Source: JBICIG01 sp043101605
GTDB taxonomy: Bacteria; Planctomycetota; Phycisphaerae; Phycisphaerales; UBA1924
Assembly (NCBI GenBank): GCA_043101605.1
Contig: JBICIG010000035.1
Coordinates: 1-47,782, forward strand
Length of the DNA stretch: 47,782 nucleotides
Direction of reading: 5' to 3'
The position numbers were made by a program, and so were the translations under genes. The notes under the pieces were generated by a model. The model was not told the DNA's origin. It made no database searches and was given only the letters and a program-made list of their open reading frames with translations. This document shows, one piece after another, positions 7,471 to 15,707 of the stretch (position 1 is its first letter; each line of letters starts with the position of its first letter).

Positions 7471-8358
7471 GTGGCGGGCGCGAAAGACCCATCTCGTGTT
7501 CGAACACGACGCACGCGGCGGGTTGTCGTCGGCTCGGTTGTGTTTCTGGTGCTTGGGCTGGTGACGACGGTGGTGGTCGCGTGGGGGCTGGCGGTAGTGC
7601 GGCCGCAGTTGCCGTCGATTGCCACAAAGTTCCGGCAGTCCGCGAGCACCTTCAACAGCGTGTACTCCGCCGATCGCAAGTGGTTAGGTCGATCTCAGAT
7701 CGCGTTCGGCCGAACGTCGCATCAATACTCGACGTCGCGCTCCAAGCCTGAGAAACTGGTTGAGTTCAAAGAGCAGAACGCACACCGCGATGGACCTTCG
7801 GGTTTGGTCGTCTCTGCCGACCCCCGACGCGGTGTCTCGGATCAAGTGCTGAATTCTCTTCTGCGTCATCAGCGAGTCTTTGAGGAGTTCTTACGGGAGC
7901 GCAATCAAGCGAGCGTGGACAAGTTGATCGAACACGGGATTCTCCGGCCGGGTGACACATTGCATCCGGATCCGCTGTGGGGCGAGGTGTACATCGAGCA
8001 ATGGGGCGCACCCTTTCGGGCGATGCAGAAGTTCGGATACGCTCATGATCCGCCAGGAACAATGATGGCATTCAACAGTCCCATCGAACAGAGGACTTGG
8101 AAGATCCCGGCCCGGTATGTGCCTTGGTCACTGGAAGATGTGCATTTGCCGGTTCAATTCATCTGGCGCGGCATCATCCTCAACACCCTGATCTACGCCA
8201 CGGCCTGGTTCCTGCTCTGGCGGGTGAGCCGCCGGTTTGGTCGCGGCAAGATCCTCCGCCGCGTCCGTGCCGGGCTGTGTCCCGCGTGCGCCTACGACCT
8301 CGCCGCCGACTATCGCGCCGGCTGCCCCGAGTGCGGGTTCCGGCGCGATCGCGCCTAA
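7471..8358 (+). CDS. Membrane protein with C-terminal zinc ribbon
   Basis: A 295-residue protein of unknown function. It has one N-terminal membrane segment (about residues 17-43), a soluble, probably extracytoplasmic, region of about 170 residues, a second membrane segment near 232-250 (IILNTLIYATAWFLLW), and a zinc ribbon with CPACAYDL and CPECGF at the C-terminus. The ribbon should be cytoplasmic. The soluble part has clearly lower GC than its neighbours and uses TTA leucine codons twice, suggesting recent acquisition or relaxed selection. The start is a GTG at 7471 without Shine-Dalgarno; TAGAGT at 7456-7461 precedes it by nine bases. It separates prpB from the citrate synthase gene. Confidence 0.75.
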   Translation: MAGAKDPSRVRTRRTRRVVVGSVVFLVLGLVTTVVVAWGLAVVRPQLPSIATKFRQSASTFNSVYSADRKWLGRSQIAFGRTSHQYSTSRSKPEKLVEFKEQNAHRDGPSGLVVSADPRRGVSDQVLNSLLRHQRVFEEFLRERNQASVDKLIEHGILRPGDTLHPDPLWGEVYIEQWGAPFRAMQKFGYAHDPPGTMMAFNSPIEQRTWKIPARYVPWSLEDVHLPVQFIWRGIILNTLIYATAWFLLWRVSRRFGRGKILRRVRAGLCPACAYDLAADYRAGCPECGFRRDRA

Positions 8359-8423
8359 AGTGCCGCTCGGCGGGTCTGGGCGGTACGGCCCGCCCGGTGT
8401 TCGGCAGTTGAAAGGAGATCGAG

Positions 8424-9587
8424 ATGGCTCAGGCGACGGCGGGGAAGGGACTCGAGGGCGTGACCGCGGGCGATACGAGCATCTGCGCGGTGAACCAGAC
8501 CTCGCTGATCTACCGCGGGTACGAGATCGCCGACTTGGCCGAGCACGCGACCTTTGAAGAGGTCGCGTTCCTGCTGCTCGAGGGGCACAAGCCGAGCGCC
8601 GAGGAACTCCGGTTCTTCAAGGACGAGCTGATCGCCAACCGCGCGATCCACCCGATCGTGACCGACTATCTCAAGAAGTCGGCGGGGATGATCGGCGACG
8701 GGAGCGCGGTGCCGATGGATGTGCTGCGGACCGCGGTCAGCATCCTCGGGAACACCGATGCCGACTCGCAGGACAACTCGCCCGAGGCCAACCTCGCCAA
8801 GAGCAAGCGGATCCTCGCGAAGGTGCCGACGATCATCGGGCACATGCAGCGGCTGATCGAGGGCAAGGAACTCGTCGCGCCCGAGACCGGGGGCGACGCG
8901 AACCTGAGCCACGCGGCGAACCTGCTCTACCTGATGACCGGGGAGAAGCCGAGCGCCGAGGCGACGAAGGTGATCGATGTCTCGCTGACGCTGTACGCCG
9001 AGCACGATTTCAACGCGTCGACCTTCACGGGCCGCGTGATCGCCGGCACGCTGAGCGACATGCACGGCGCGGTGACCGGCGCGATCGCGGCGCTCAAGGG
9101 CCCGCTGCACGGCGGGGCGAACGAGGCGGCGATGGACATGCTCAAGGACATCCGCGAGGCGATCGGGCCCGACAACGACGAGAGCAAGATCACCGACTGG
9201 ATGCACAACGCCTTTGCCGAGAAGCGCAAGCTGATGGGCTTCGGGCACCGGGTCTACAAGAACGGCGACCATCGCGCGGGCATCCTGCACAAGCTCGGGC
9301 GCAAGGTCGCCGAGCAGAGGGGTCCCGAGTTCGTCAAGCTCTTCGAGCTGGGCGAAACGGTGCAGCGGATCATGCTCGAGGAGAAGAACATCCACCCGAA
9401 TGTCGACTTCCCGTGCGGCATGACTTACTACACGCTGGGGATCCCCGTGCCGCAGTACACGCCGATCTTCGTCGCCGCCCGCGTCTCGGGGTGGTGCGCG
9501 CACATCAGCGAGCAGCACGCCAACAACCGGCTCATCCGCCCGGTCGCGAACTACACCGGGCCCGAGCTGCGATCCTGGAACGACTGA
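8424..9587 (+). CDS. Citrate synthase / 2-methylcitrate synthase
   Basis: A 387-residue short-type citrate synthase condensing acetyl-CoA or propionyl-CoA with oxaloacetate. The catalytic triad is visible: His229 in GPLHGGANE, His275 in MGFGHRVYK and Asp328 in NVDFPCGM. YAEHDFNASTFTGRVIAGT (about 191-209) is characteristic of the gram-positive-like/PrpC group. With PrpB nearby, methylcitrate synthase (prpC) is a reasonable reading, but these enzymes are often bifunctional and sequence alone does not decide, so no symbol is given. The AAAGGAG Shine-Dalgarno is strong. The stop codon is immediately followed by the ATG of the serine hydrolase, implying one operon. Confidence 0.92.
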   Translation: MAQATAGKGLEGVTAGDTSICAVNQTSLIYRGYEIADLAEHATFEEVAFLLLEGHKPSAEELRFFKDELIANRAIHPIVTDYLKKSAGMIGDGSAVPMDVLRTAVSILGNTDADSQDNSPEANLAKSKRILAKVPTIIGHMQRLIEGKELVAPETGGDANLSHAANLLYLMTGEKPSAEATKVIDVSLTLYAEHDFNASTFTGRVIAGTLSDMHGAVTGAIAALKGPLHGGANEAAMDMLKDIREAIGPDNDESKITDWMHNAFAEKRKLMGFGHRVYKNGDHRAGILHKLGRKVAEQRGPEFVKLFELGETVQRIMLEEKNIHPNVDFPCGMTYYTLGIPVPQYTPIFVAARVSGWCAHISEQHANNRLIRPVANYTGPELRSWND

Positions 9588-10700
9588 ATGGGAACCGGGG
9601 GCGGGGCGAGCGGGCTCGAGGCCGACCTGTGCGCGCTGCTCGAGGACTGGGCCGATCGGGCCGTCGTCGGCGAGCCGGGGCGCGCCGGCGTGCCGGGGGT
9701 CGTGTTCGCGGTCGCGGGGCGTGCGCGCGTGCTGGTCTGCCGGGGTCTGGCCGACCCGACCGCCCGGCGGGCGATGACCGCGAAGACTTCGTTCCATCTC
9801 GGCTCGCTGGGCAAGCCGGTCGCGACGCTGGGGGTGCTCAAGCTCTGCACCGAGCGGGGCTGGTCGCTCGACACGCCGGTGATGGATCTCGTTTCGTCGT
9901 GGTCGTTCGACGCCGACCAGGCCAACGGGTTTGAGCCGCGCGAGATCACGCTGCGGCAGGTGCTGAGCCACACCTCGGGCGCGCCGCACGGGCGGTATCG
10001 TCGGCTCAAGTGGCGGACGCCCGTCCCGCCGCCGGGCGCGCTGCTCGACGGCGCCCTCGGTCGCGCCACACGCCTGAAACTCGCGCACAGACCGGGCACC
10101 CTCGCCGAGTACACCGCGTTCGCCTTCCCGCTGCTGGAACTGGTCATTGAGGATCAGACCGGGGTGCGGTTCCCGCGCTGGATGCGTGAGCGGGTGCTGG
10201 GGCCGCTGGGTGCGGGCGGGATCGATTATGTCCCCGGGGAAGCGTTGTTCGGCGAACTGGCGGTCGGGCATCGCGAGCGAGGCGCCGCGGTCCGTCCGTG
10301 CCGAACCGTGTTCGCGTCGTCCGGGCTGTTCGGTCGGCCGATGGCGCTGGCAAAGATTTTGGCGTCGACGATGACGGGTGAGGCGGGCAGGCCGCGCGGC
10401 GCGGGCGTGATCGATCCGGCGCTGATCGACGAGATGCTGCGTCCGCAGGCGCGCACGGCGCTGGGCGACGAGTGGGGGCTCGGCGTGATGTGCTCCGACC
10501 TCGCCGGGCGCCCCGGGTTCCGTCACGGCGGGTGGCTCCGCGGGTGGTTCTCGATCGCCCAGGGATTTCAGGATGACGGGATCGTCGTGGTGGTCAGCAG
10601 CAACAGCATGGCGTTCAAGGGGTGGGCGCGAGCGCTGATGCGGAGCGTGGGCGAGGTCGTCGCGAAGCACGCGGCGACCGATCAGCCGACGGCTGCGTGA
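9588..10700 (+). CDS. Serine hydrolase, beta-lactamase/transpeptidase-like family
   Basis: A 370-residue protein of the class C beta-lactamase-like family (Beta-lactamase PF00144 type). The catalytic motifs are Ser73-Leu-Gly-Lys76 (SxxK), Tyr175 in AEYTAF in the YxN-like position, and His313-Gly-Gly (FRHGGW) replacing KTG. LRQVLSHTSG is a common family signature. No signal peptide is visible, so it may act in the cytoplasm as an esterase or peptidase rather than a beta-lactamase. The ATG directly abuts the citrate synthase stop codon, so translation is probably coupled. The substrate is unknown. Confidence 0.82.
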   Translation: MGTGGGASGLEADLCALLEDWADRAVVGEPGRAGVPGVVFAVAGRARVLVCRGLADPTARRAMTAKTSFHLGSLGKPVATLGVLKLCTERGWSLDTPVMDLVSSWSFDADQANGFEPREITLRQVLSHTSGAPHGRYRRLKWRTPVPPPGALLDGALGRATRLKLAHRPGTLAEYTAFAFPLLELVIEDQTGVRFPRWMRERVLGPLGAGGIDYVPGEALFGELAVGHRERGAAVRPCRTVFASSGLFGRPMALAKILASTMTGEAGRPRGAGVIDPALIDEMLRPQARTALGDEWGLGVMCSDLAGRPGFRHGGWLRGWFSIAQGFQDDGIVVVVSSNSMAFKGWARALMRSVGEVVAKHAATDQPTAA

Positions 10701-10764
10701 CGGGTCCGCGCAGGTCGGTCACTCATGCGCAGCGTGCCTCAGCGGCTTGGCGGTGCGGCGCGAC

Positions 10765-11634
10765 TCAGGGTCGCCCGCCGGTGCGTTCGCCGTCGTTGCC
10801 CCCGGCGAGGAGCGGCGTGAGTTTGCCGCCCTTGCCGCCGCGCCCCCCGGTGCGTTCGCCGCCGAGCGCGAGCGTGCCGCCCACGGTGTCATCGGGCAGG
10901 CTGAGCCCGCCGCGCCCGCCGGTGCGTTCGCCGCCGGACTCCCCGGCCCGGGCGGTCGAAGCCGACAGGGCGATCACCAGCCCGGCGACGAGCAGGGCGG
11001 TGAGCTTGCCGGTGTTCTCGGCGATCCGGCGCGCCCGCCTGAGCGAACGCGATCGCATCTGCTGCACGGTGTTCACCTTGATGTCTCCGTCACGCACGCG
11101 GTCGATGAGTTCCTCGGTTTCGGCGTCGTCGGTGCCGAGCGCCATGGCGATGCGGTGCTTCTCGGATTCCTCGGGCCACGACGCGGCCAGGCGCTGGCGC
11201 ACACTCTCGCCCAGCGATTCGCGGAGCTGGCGGAGCTTGGTGCTGATCTCCTCGGCCCGCTCGGGCGCGGGCGCGTCGGGGCGGACCATGCCCAGACGCT
11301 CGGTGCGCCCGATTTCCGAGGCGTAGCGCTGCTCTCGCTCCATGCGGCGCCAGTGGCGGCGCGAGAGGGCGAGGTAGGCCCAGCGCGCCAGCGTGCGCGC
11401 GTTGCCGACGAGCCGCCCGATCGCCTTGTCGATCGTGGGATCGTCGTGGAAGGTCGGCCAAGCGCTCTTTTCGAGCATCTTCCAGACGCGCTGGTGGACC
11501 CACGCGGCCATGTCGTCGGCGTCCATCGAATGATCGGTCAGCGTGCGGCTCGCGCCGCGGCAGGCCCGCTCGATCGCGGGTCGCACCTCGCGGTCGTACC
11601 GGTCCCAGAATCGTCCATGGTCCGAAGCGTTCAC
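10765..11634 (-). CDS. ECF-sigma-like protein with C-terminal membrane segment and GGERTGGR repeats
   Basis: A 289-residue protein. Residues about 8-100 resemble sigma region 2 (FWDRYDREVRPAIERA, then DADDMAAWVHQRVWKML, then LVGNARTLARWAYLAL). Residues about 135-203 resemble sigma region 4, ending NTVQQMRSRSLRRARRI as in the DNA-recognition helix. Residues about 210-228 (KLTALLVAGLVIALSASTARA) form a membrane helix that ends like a signal-peptide cleavage site. The tail holds three copies of GERTGGR (two extended to GGERTGGRGG) separated by short spacers. A membrane-tethered sigma factor whose tail lies outside the cytoplasm is the obvious hypothesis; the sigma match is by eye and divergent. 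The GTG start overlaps the upstream stop by four bases (GTGA). Confidence 0.7.
   Translation of the reverse strand: MNASDHGRFWDRYDREVRPAIERACRGASRTLTDHSMDADDMAAWVHQRVWKMLEKSAWPTFHDDPTIDKAIGRLVGNARTLARWAYLALSRRHWRRMEREQRYASEIGRTERLGMVRPDAPAPERAEEISTKLRQLRESLGESVRQRLAASWPEESEKHRIAMALGTDDAETEELIDRVRDGDIKVNTVQQMRSRSLRRARRIAENTGKLTALLVAGLVIALSASTARAGESGGERTGGRGGLSLPDDTVGGTLALGGERTGGRGGKGGKLTPLLAGGNDGERTGGRP
10771..10935 (-). repeat. Three DNA/protein repeats encoding GGERTGGR
   Basis: Near-identical units at 10912-10935, 10840-10863 and 10771-10791. All share GGTGCGTTCGCC on the plus strand and lie about 70 bases apart inside the sigma-like gene. The even spacing and DNA identity suggest recent internal duplication. 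Confidence 0.8.
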
Positions 11635-12320
11635 GACGCGCCTCCCTTCGTCGCGGCGCGATCGCCGGCGGCGTCCCACCGCTCGAAGAGCGCGCGCAGC
11701 GTGCGGAGATCCGGCGCCATCTCGCGCAGCCGATCCTCGTAGCGGAGGTACGCGCCCAGTTCGTTGCTCTCGGTCGGCTCGGGCTCGATCTCGACGGCGG
11801 CGGCGACCAGCCGATCCGCGTCTTCGAACAGCCCGGCCGCGTGCAGCGCCTGCGCGCCCGTCAGCAGCAGCGCCACGCTCCCGTCGGTCTCTTCCCACGC
11901 GGCGAGGAACATCTCGACCGCCTCGTGCGCCCGCCCGATGCGCACGCACCGGTCGGCGAGGTTGCCCAGACTGATCTCGCGACGCAGCGGTGTGTCGGCG
12001 TAGCGGAGCGCCGCCCGCTCGAGCCGGATCGCCTGCTCGACCTCGCCCAGGGCGCTCATCGCCAGCGCCCGCTGATTGGCGCGCGCCCACGCGGGGTTGG
12101 GGTGCCCCTGCCCGTCGGTCGCGTCGTAGCGCTCCAGGAGCGTCAGCAGTTCGCGGCGGCAGATGTCGAGGGTCTTGGTGTCGCCGGCGGCCCGGGCCTC
12201 GTGGGCCTCGTTGCACCAGTCCATGATCCCCGCTTCGATCGAGGACAGGTTCGCCCCGCCGACGGCGGTGACGAGCGTCGCCGAGGTCCGGCGGGTCGTG
12301 GAACGAGTGTTCGTGTTCAT
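11631..12320 (-). CDS. Hypothetical helical-repeat (TPR-like) protein
   Basis: A 229-residue soluble, helical protein. The pattern from residue about 45 onward (AHEARAAGDTKTLDICRREL, WARANQRALAMSALGEVEQA, LGNLADRCVRIGRAHEAVEM, LTGAQALHAAGLFEDADRLV) has the small/large residue spacing of tetratricopeptide repeats, about five units. The N-terminus is Thr/Arg-rich and unstructured. Its stop overlaps the GTG of the sigma-like gene by four bases, so the two are co-translated and probably function together, perhaps as a regulator or scaffold. The ATG at 12320 has an AGGA Shine-Dalgarno; the frame is open further upstream but that sequence looks non-coding. Confidence 0.72.
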   Translation of the reverse strand: MNTNTRSTTRRTSATLVTAVGGANLSSIEAGIMDWCNEAHEARAAGDTKTLDICRRELLTLLERYDATDGQGHPNPAWARANQRALAMSALGEVEQAIRLERAALRYADTPLRREISLGNLADRCVRIGRAHEAVEMFLAAWEETDGSVALLLTGAQALHAAGLFEDADRLVAAAVEIEPEPTESNELGAYLRYEDRLREMAPDLRTLRALFERWDAAGDRAATKGGAS

Positions 12321-12738
12321 GACGGGTCCTTTCCGGCGCTCGCCGGGTCGGGGTGCTCCCCCGGTCCGATCCGGCACCGCTCGGGCGACGGGCTCGCTGA
12401 CACCCGCGCCCACCCTTTCCATGCGAAGAAACCGGCGAGACGGGCGAATGTTCCGGGGTGGTGCCGCGTCGGGGCTCAATCGCCCTTGGAGTGCCCCGGA
12501 TCGGGTCGGACGAGCGCCGATGGGCGGTCTGAGCGAGTCCGATCACGCCGATTCCCGGTTGCCCTGTCAGCGGACGCCCGACGCATTCGGTGATGCATCA
12601 CGAGCCCGCCGTGTGCTTTCGTGCGTTCGGCGGGTGCCCGCCGCGTCCGGGCACGGGTCGCGGGGGCGAAGCGTCCGGGCGGCGTGCCCGAGCCCGGTTT
12701 CCGATCCACCCGAGTCCGGAGCGGACAAGGAGTCAGTG
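12321..12738. other. Intergenic region, 418 bases, divergent promoters expected
   Basis: No convincing gene. It separates two divergent units. It contains a perfect 12-base palindrome GTGATGCATCAC (12590-12601), the most AT-rich part of the gap and a candidate protein-binding site. An AAGGAG Shine-Dalgarno for the next gene lies at 12727-12732. Confidence 0.5.
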
Positions 12739-13452
12739 ATGTTCAAGAAGAGTTGGAAGGGCGCGGTGCTGCTCGCGGCGACGGGGCTGACGACCGCCCT
12801 CGCATCGCCCGCGCTCGCCGAGGGCGACCGCGACCGGCGCGGCGACCACTACCGCGACCATCGGCACGAGCACCGCCATGTCGGCGTGCTCTACATCAAC
12901 GGGCGTGCGTACCAGGTGAACGGGCCCGGCGCGTTCCACGACGAGATCTACAACACCTTTCGCCGCGCGGGATACCGCTGCGACTTCGACGAGGGGCGCT
13001 TCCGCATCTATGTGGGCGCGCGCCGCCCGGCGATCTCGTGGCGGGGCGGGTGCGGGTGCGGGACCGTCTCGTTCACCTACAGCCGCGGGTATCTCTATGT
13101 GAACCTCGGCGGGGGGTTCGCGCCCAAGCCTCACTATCCGGCGCACGGCAAGCCCCACCACGACGACCGTCGCGGCGGGGGCTGGAGCGGGCACAACTCG
13201 CCGCACTACACACCCCGGTACACGCCGCACTACAAGCCCGTCCCGCACTACCAGCCGCGGGTGCAGGCGCGGGTGGAGTTCCCATCGGTGCAGATCTACT
13301 CGGGCAGCGGTTCGTACTACCGCGGCTCGTCGTGGGGCAAGACCCACTGGGGCAACCAGCACCGCTGGCCCAGCTACCGATACGACAACCGGCGGCTGTA
13401 CCCCTACGGGCACGGCTCGTACCGGCGCGGCTGGGACGACCGCTGCCGCTGA
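12739..13452 (+). CDS. Secreted His/Tyr/Arg-rich protein
   Basis: A 237-residue exported protein. The signal peptide (about residues 1-27) ends SPALA-EG. A His/Asp/Arg-rich stretch (DHYRDHRHEHRHVGV) follows, then a folded-looking core (VLYINGRAYQVNGPGAFHDE to about residue 130) with a Cys-Gly-Cys-Gly turn. The tail is dominated by His, Tyr, Pro, Gly and Arg (PHYTPRYTPHYKPVPHYQP). Metal binding or a cell-surface structural role is plausible; the family is unknown. The start is fixed by AAGGAG eight bases upstream. A hairpin terminator follows at 13507. Confidence 0.75.
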   Translation: MFKKSWKGAVLLAATGLTTALASPALAEGDRDRRGDHYRDHRHEHRHVGVLYINGRAYQVNGPGAFHDEIYNTFRRAGYRCDFDEGRFRIYVGARRPAISWRGGCGCGTVSFTYSRGYLYVNLGGGFAPKPHYPAHGKPHHDDRRGGGWSGHNSPHYTPRYTPHYKPVPHYQPRVQARVEFPSVQIYSGSGSYYRGSSWGKTHWGNQHRWPSYRYDNRRLYPYGHGSYRRGWDDRCR

Positions 13453-13506
13453 TCCATGATCCTCTCGCGTGACGCCGGGCGACCCCGCCCCGCGTCACAC
13501 GCCCCC

Positions 13507-13541
13507 GGACGCCCGGCCCATCGCGGTCGGGCGTCCGCTTT
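13507..13541 (+). terminator. Rho-independent terminator
   Basis: A perfect 9-base stem GGACGCCCG (13507-13515) and CGGGCGTCC (13528-13536), with a 12-base loop, followed by GCTTTC. The T-tract is short, so strength is uncertain. Confidence 0.6.
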
Positions 13542-13651
13542 CTGCAAGCGCCCGGCGTGTCAACCGCCGGGCGATGCTCGTGCGTCGAGAGCGGGCGCAC
13601 CGCACAACGGCGGAGCGCCCCGGTCGGTTCTCGACCCTTCCCGTCGCGTGC

Positions 13652-14599
13652 TCAGCGCCGCCGTGACCGACGGAGCATCCCGAGCCCGCCCAGCGCCAGC
13701 AGCGTGGCCGACCCGGGAGCGGGCACCTGCACAACGCGGAAGCCGAGTTGCTCGCGCTCGGCGATCGGGGGCGGGGTGTAGGCGTTGGCGGGCGTCAGCC
13801 AACCGGCGATGTTGTCGAAGGCGCCGCCCCAGAGCGGGCCGCGGGCGATGGGGCCGATTCCGCTGTCGCTCCATTCGTAGACATTGCCGGCCATGTCATA
13901 CACGCCGAAGAAGTTGGGGGCGTACGAGCCGGTCGCGGTCGTGTTGTTGATCCCCGAGGGCAGGTAGTTCGCCTGGAGTCCGGTCGGCGCGGTGTTGCTG
14001 GAGGTGGGGTAGAGCCAGTAGTCGTCGGCGTCGCCGCCCGCCAGCGCGGGCTGGTAGAACGCGGCTTTGTACCACTCGTCGGAACTCGTCACGGCCCACT
14101 GCCAGGAGGTGTTGCGCGTGACGGAGTTGCTGGTGATCCCCGCGGGTGTGAGCGTGTACGCGCCGTCTTCGGTCGTGCCGGCGCTCTGCGCCCCGCTGGG
14201 CTGCCCGTTGTGCAGCCAGTTGGCAAAGCGGGCGGCGTCCCAGAACGAGACATAGTTCACGGGGTGGCTGGCGCGGCCGCTGACGGTGGCGTAGGAGTAG
14301 GAGCCGGGCGAGCCGGAGCGGACGATGCCGCCGAACGCCCCTGCCATCTGCGTGTTGTAGAGGTTGTTGGGATCGGACGCGCCGACGGCGTTGAGGAACT
14401 GCGCGTACTGGGCGTTGGTGACCTCGGTCGAGCTGATTCGGAAGTCGTAGCCGACCGACCCGTAGCCCGTGGACGCGTCGGGCGCGTTGCCCGCCAGACC
14501 GACCGGAACGGTGGGGACCACGATGGGAGAGGCGTGCGCCATCCCCAGACCGGCAGCGACCGTGATCGCGGTCACGCGAACGAACGACTTGTTTGTCAT
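13652..14599 (-). CDS. Secreted SUMF1/FGE-like protein with PEP-CTERM-type tail
   Basis: A 315-residue exported protein. The signal peptide (about 1-24) ends AHA-SP. The body has the order of the formylglycine-generating-enzyme-like (SUMF1) fold: a YDFRISSTEVTNAQYAQFLN opening, HPVNYVSFWDAARFANWL in the middle, DEWYKAAFYQP, then GVYDMAGNVYEWSD and a C-terminal LGFRVVQ. Catalytic cysteines of true FGE are not evident, so it is probably a binding or structural member. It ends VPAPGSATLLALGGLGMLRRSRRR, a PEP-CTERM-like sorting tail. The ATG at 14599 has a GAGAAAGAG Shine-Dalgarno. Promoter candidate at 14662-14692. Confidence 0.85.
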   Translation of the reverse strand: MTNKSFVRVTAITVAAGLGMAHASPIVVPTVPVGLAGNAPDASTGYGSVGYDFRISSTEVTNAQYAQFLNAVGASDPNNLYNTQMAGAFGGIVRSGSPGSYSYATVSGRASHPVNYVSFWDAARFANWLHNGQPSGAQSAGTTEDGAYTLTPAGITSNSVTRNTSWQWAVTSSDEWYKAAFYQPALAGGDADDYWLYPTSSNTAPTGLQANYLPSGINNTTATGSYAPNFFGVYDMAGNVYEWSDSGIGPIARGPLWGGAFDNIAGWLTPANAYTPPPIAEREQLGFRVVQVPAPGSATLLALGGLGMLRRSRRR

Positions 14600-14661
14600 G
14601 GCTCTTTCTCGGGGGCTTTCGCCCCGGTGCGTATCAGACCCGGGCTTGGGCCTGTGCGCGC

Positions 14662-14692
14662 ATTGTAAATCGGGAGGGCACGGCGCCTGCAA
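14662..14692 (-). promoter_or_regulatory. Candidate promoter TTGCAG-N19-TACAAT
   Basis: On the minus strand TTGCAG (14692-14687) and TACAAT (14667-14662) lie upstream of the SUMF1-like gene, leaving a leader of about 55 bases. The -10 is a good match; the 19-base spacer is long. Confidence 0.4.
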
Positions 14693-14828
14693 CGAAATCC
14701 GCCCGGGTTGTGTCATCGGCGGCATGGGATCGTCGCCCGACCCGATCCGGAACCGTACCGCGGGCGCGTCCGGCCCAGCGTCGGCGGCGCGCGGTCGACG
14801 GGATTCCGATTCTCGGACGGCGCCCGGC

Positions 14829-15707
14829 TCAGCGACCCTCGACCTTCTTCATGATGAAGAGGTAGTTGAACCCGCGGAGGAAGTAGTTGCCTTCCTCGGC
14901 CGCCTTGTGCCAGTTGCCCTTCTTGAGCTTGGCGTTGTGGCGGACGACGGCGATGATGTCGATCGGCTCGAAGTAATCGCGAAGGATCGAGAAGAGCTCG
15001 AAGCCGATGGGCATGAACTGACCGGCCCCGCCGCCCGGCTCGCCGCGACGCTTCTTCCACGAGTCCGACACATACAGCGCCATGTACCGGCGGTTGCGCA
15101 GCACCCGGTGCAGCTCGGCGATCGTCTCCTCCATCGCCTCGTAGTACGCCTGCCCGGTGATCTCGCCCTCCTCGCTCGGGGGCTCGCCGGCGTCCAGGCG
15201 CCCGATGCAGTCGGGGTGGTCGGAGTAGTCCACATGCGTGGAGTAGGGCGGGTCGATGAACGCGAAGTCGACCGACCCGGAATCCAGCGGCAGTTCGCGG
15301 GCGTCGGCGGGGGTGATGTCGGGGCGTGAGGGCGCGAGATCGAACCCGACGCCGGTGCGCCCGAGGTCCCTGCAGACATCGAGCGTGGTGCCCGAGCCGC
15401 ACATCGGGTCGAGGATCGTGTCGCCCTCACGGGTGTAGCGTTTGAGGAGTTGCCAGATGACCCAACTCGGCGTGGCGCCGGTGTAGTTGGGGTCTCCCTG
15501 GATCTTCGACCCCGGGCCCGCGTCGTAGTGCTGGCTCGGGTACTCCCACAGCGTGGAGGTGAAGACGCGGAGCGGGGGCTTGCCGAATCCGCCCCGGCGA
15601 TCGCCCGAGGGCTTGCCGCCCGGGCCGGGCCTGCCGCCGGGGCGGTGGCCCCGCCCGCTGGGCGGGCCGGGTCGGGGTCGGCCTGATTCGGGAGTGCCTT
15701 CGCTCAT
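14829..15707 (-). CDS. DNA (or RNA) amino-methyltransferase, solitary
   Basis: A 292-residue SAM-dependent N-methyltransferase. The first 45 residues are a Gly/Pro/Arg-rich disordered tail. The SAM-binding motif is ILDPMCGSGTT (about 98-108) and the catalytic motif is DPPY (152-155), with motif I before motif IV. Such enzymes methylate adenine N6 or cytosine N4; the target sequence cannot be read from the protein. No restriction endonuclease is nearby, so it would be an orphan methylase. Its ATG overlaps the stop of the nrnA-like gene by four bases (ATGA), placing it as the last gene of the ribF-nrnA operon. An RNA methyltransferase is an alternative, given that context. Confidence 0.85.
   Translation of the reverse strand: MSEGTPESGRPRPGPPSGRGHRPGGRPGPGGKPSGDRRGGFGKPPLRVFTSTLWEYPSQHYDAGPGSKIQGDPNYTGATPSWVIWQLLKRYTREGDTILDPMCGSGTTLDVCRDLGRTGVGFDLAPSRPDITPADARELPLDSGSVDFAFIDPPYSTHVDYSDHPDCIGRLDAGEPPSEEGEITGQAYYEAMEETIAELHRVLRNRRYMALYVSDSWKKRRGEPGGGAGQFMPIGFELFSILRDYFEPIDIIAVVRHNAKLKKGNWHKAAEEGNYFLRGFNYLFIMKKVEGR

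Noticed and set aside
7471..8358. Mobile element or prophage fragment inserted between prpB and citrate synthase
   Set aside because: Lower GC is real, but there are no terminal inverted repeats, target duplication, integrase or transposase.
11635..12546. N-terminal extension of the sigma-like gene to 12546
   Set aside because: The extension overlaps the helical-repeat gene in another frame and is Arg/Pro-rich nonsense; the GTG at 11634 in a GTGA overlap is far more natural.
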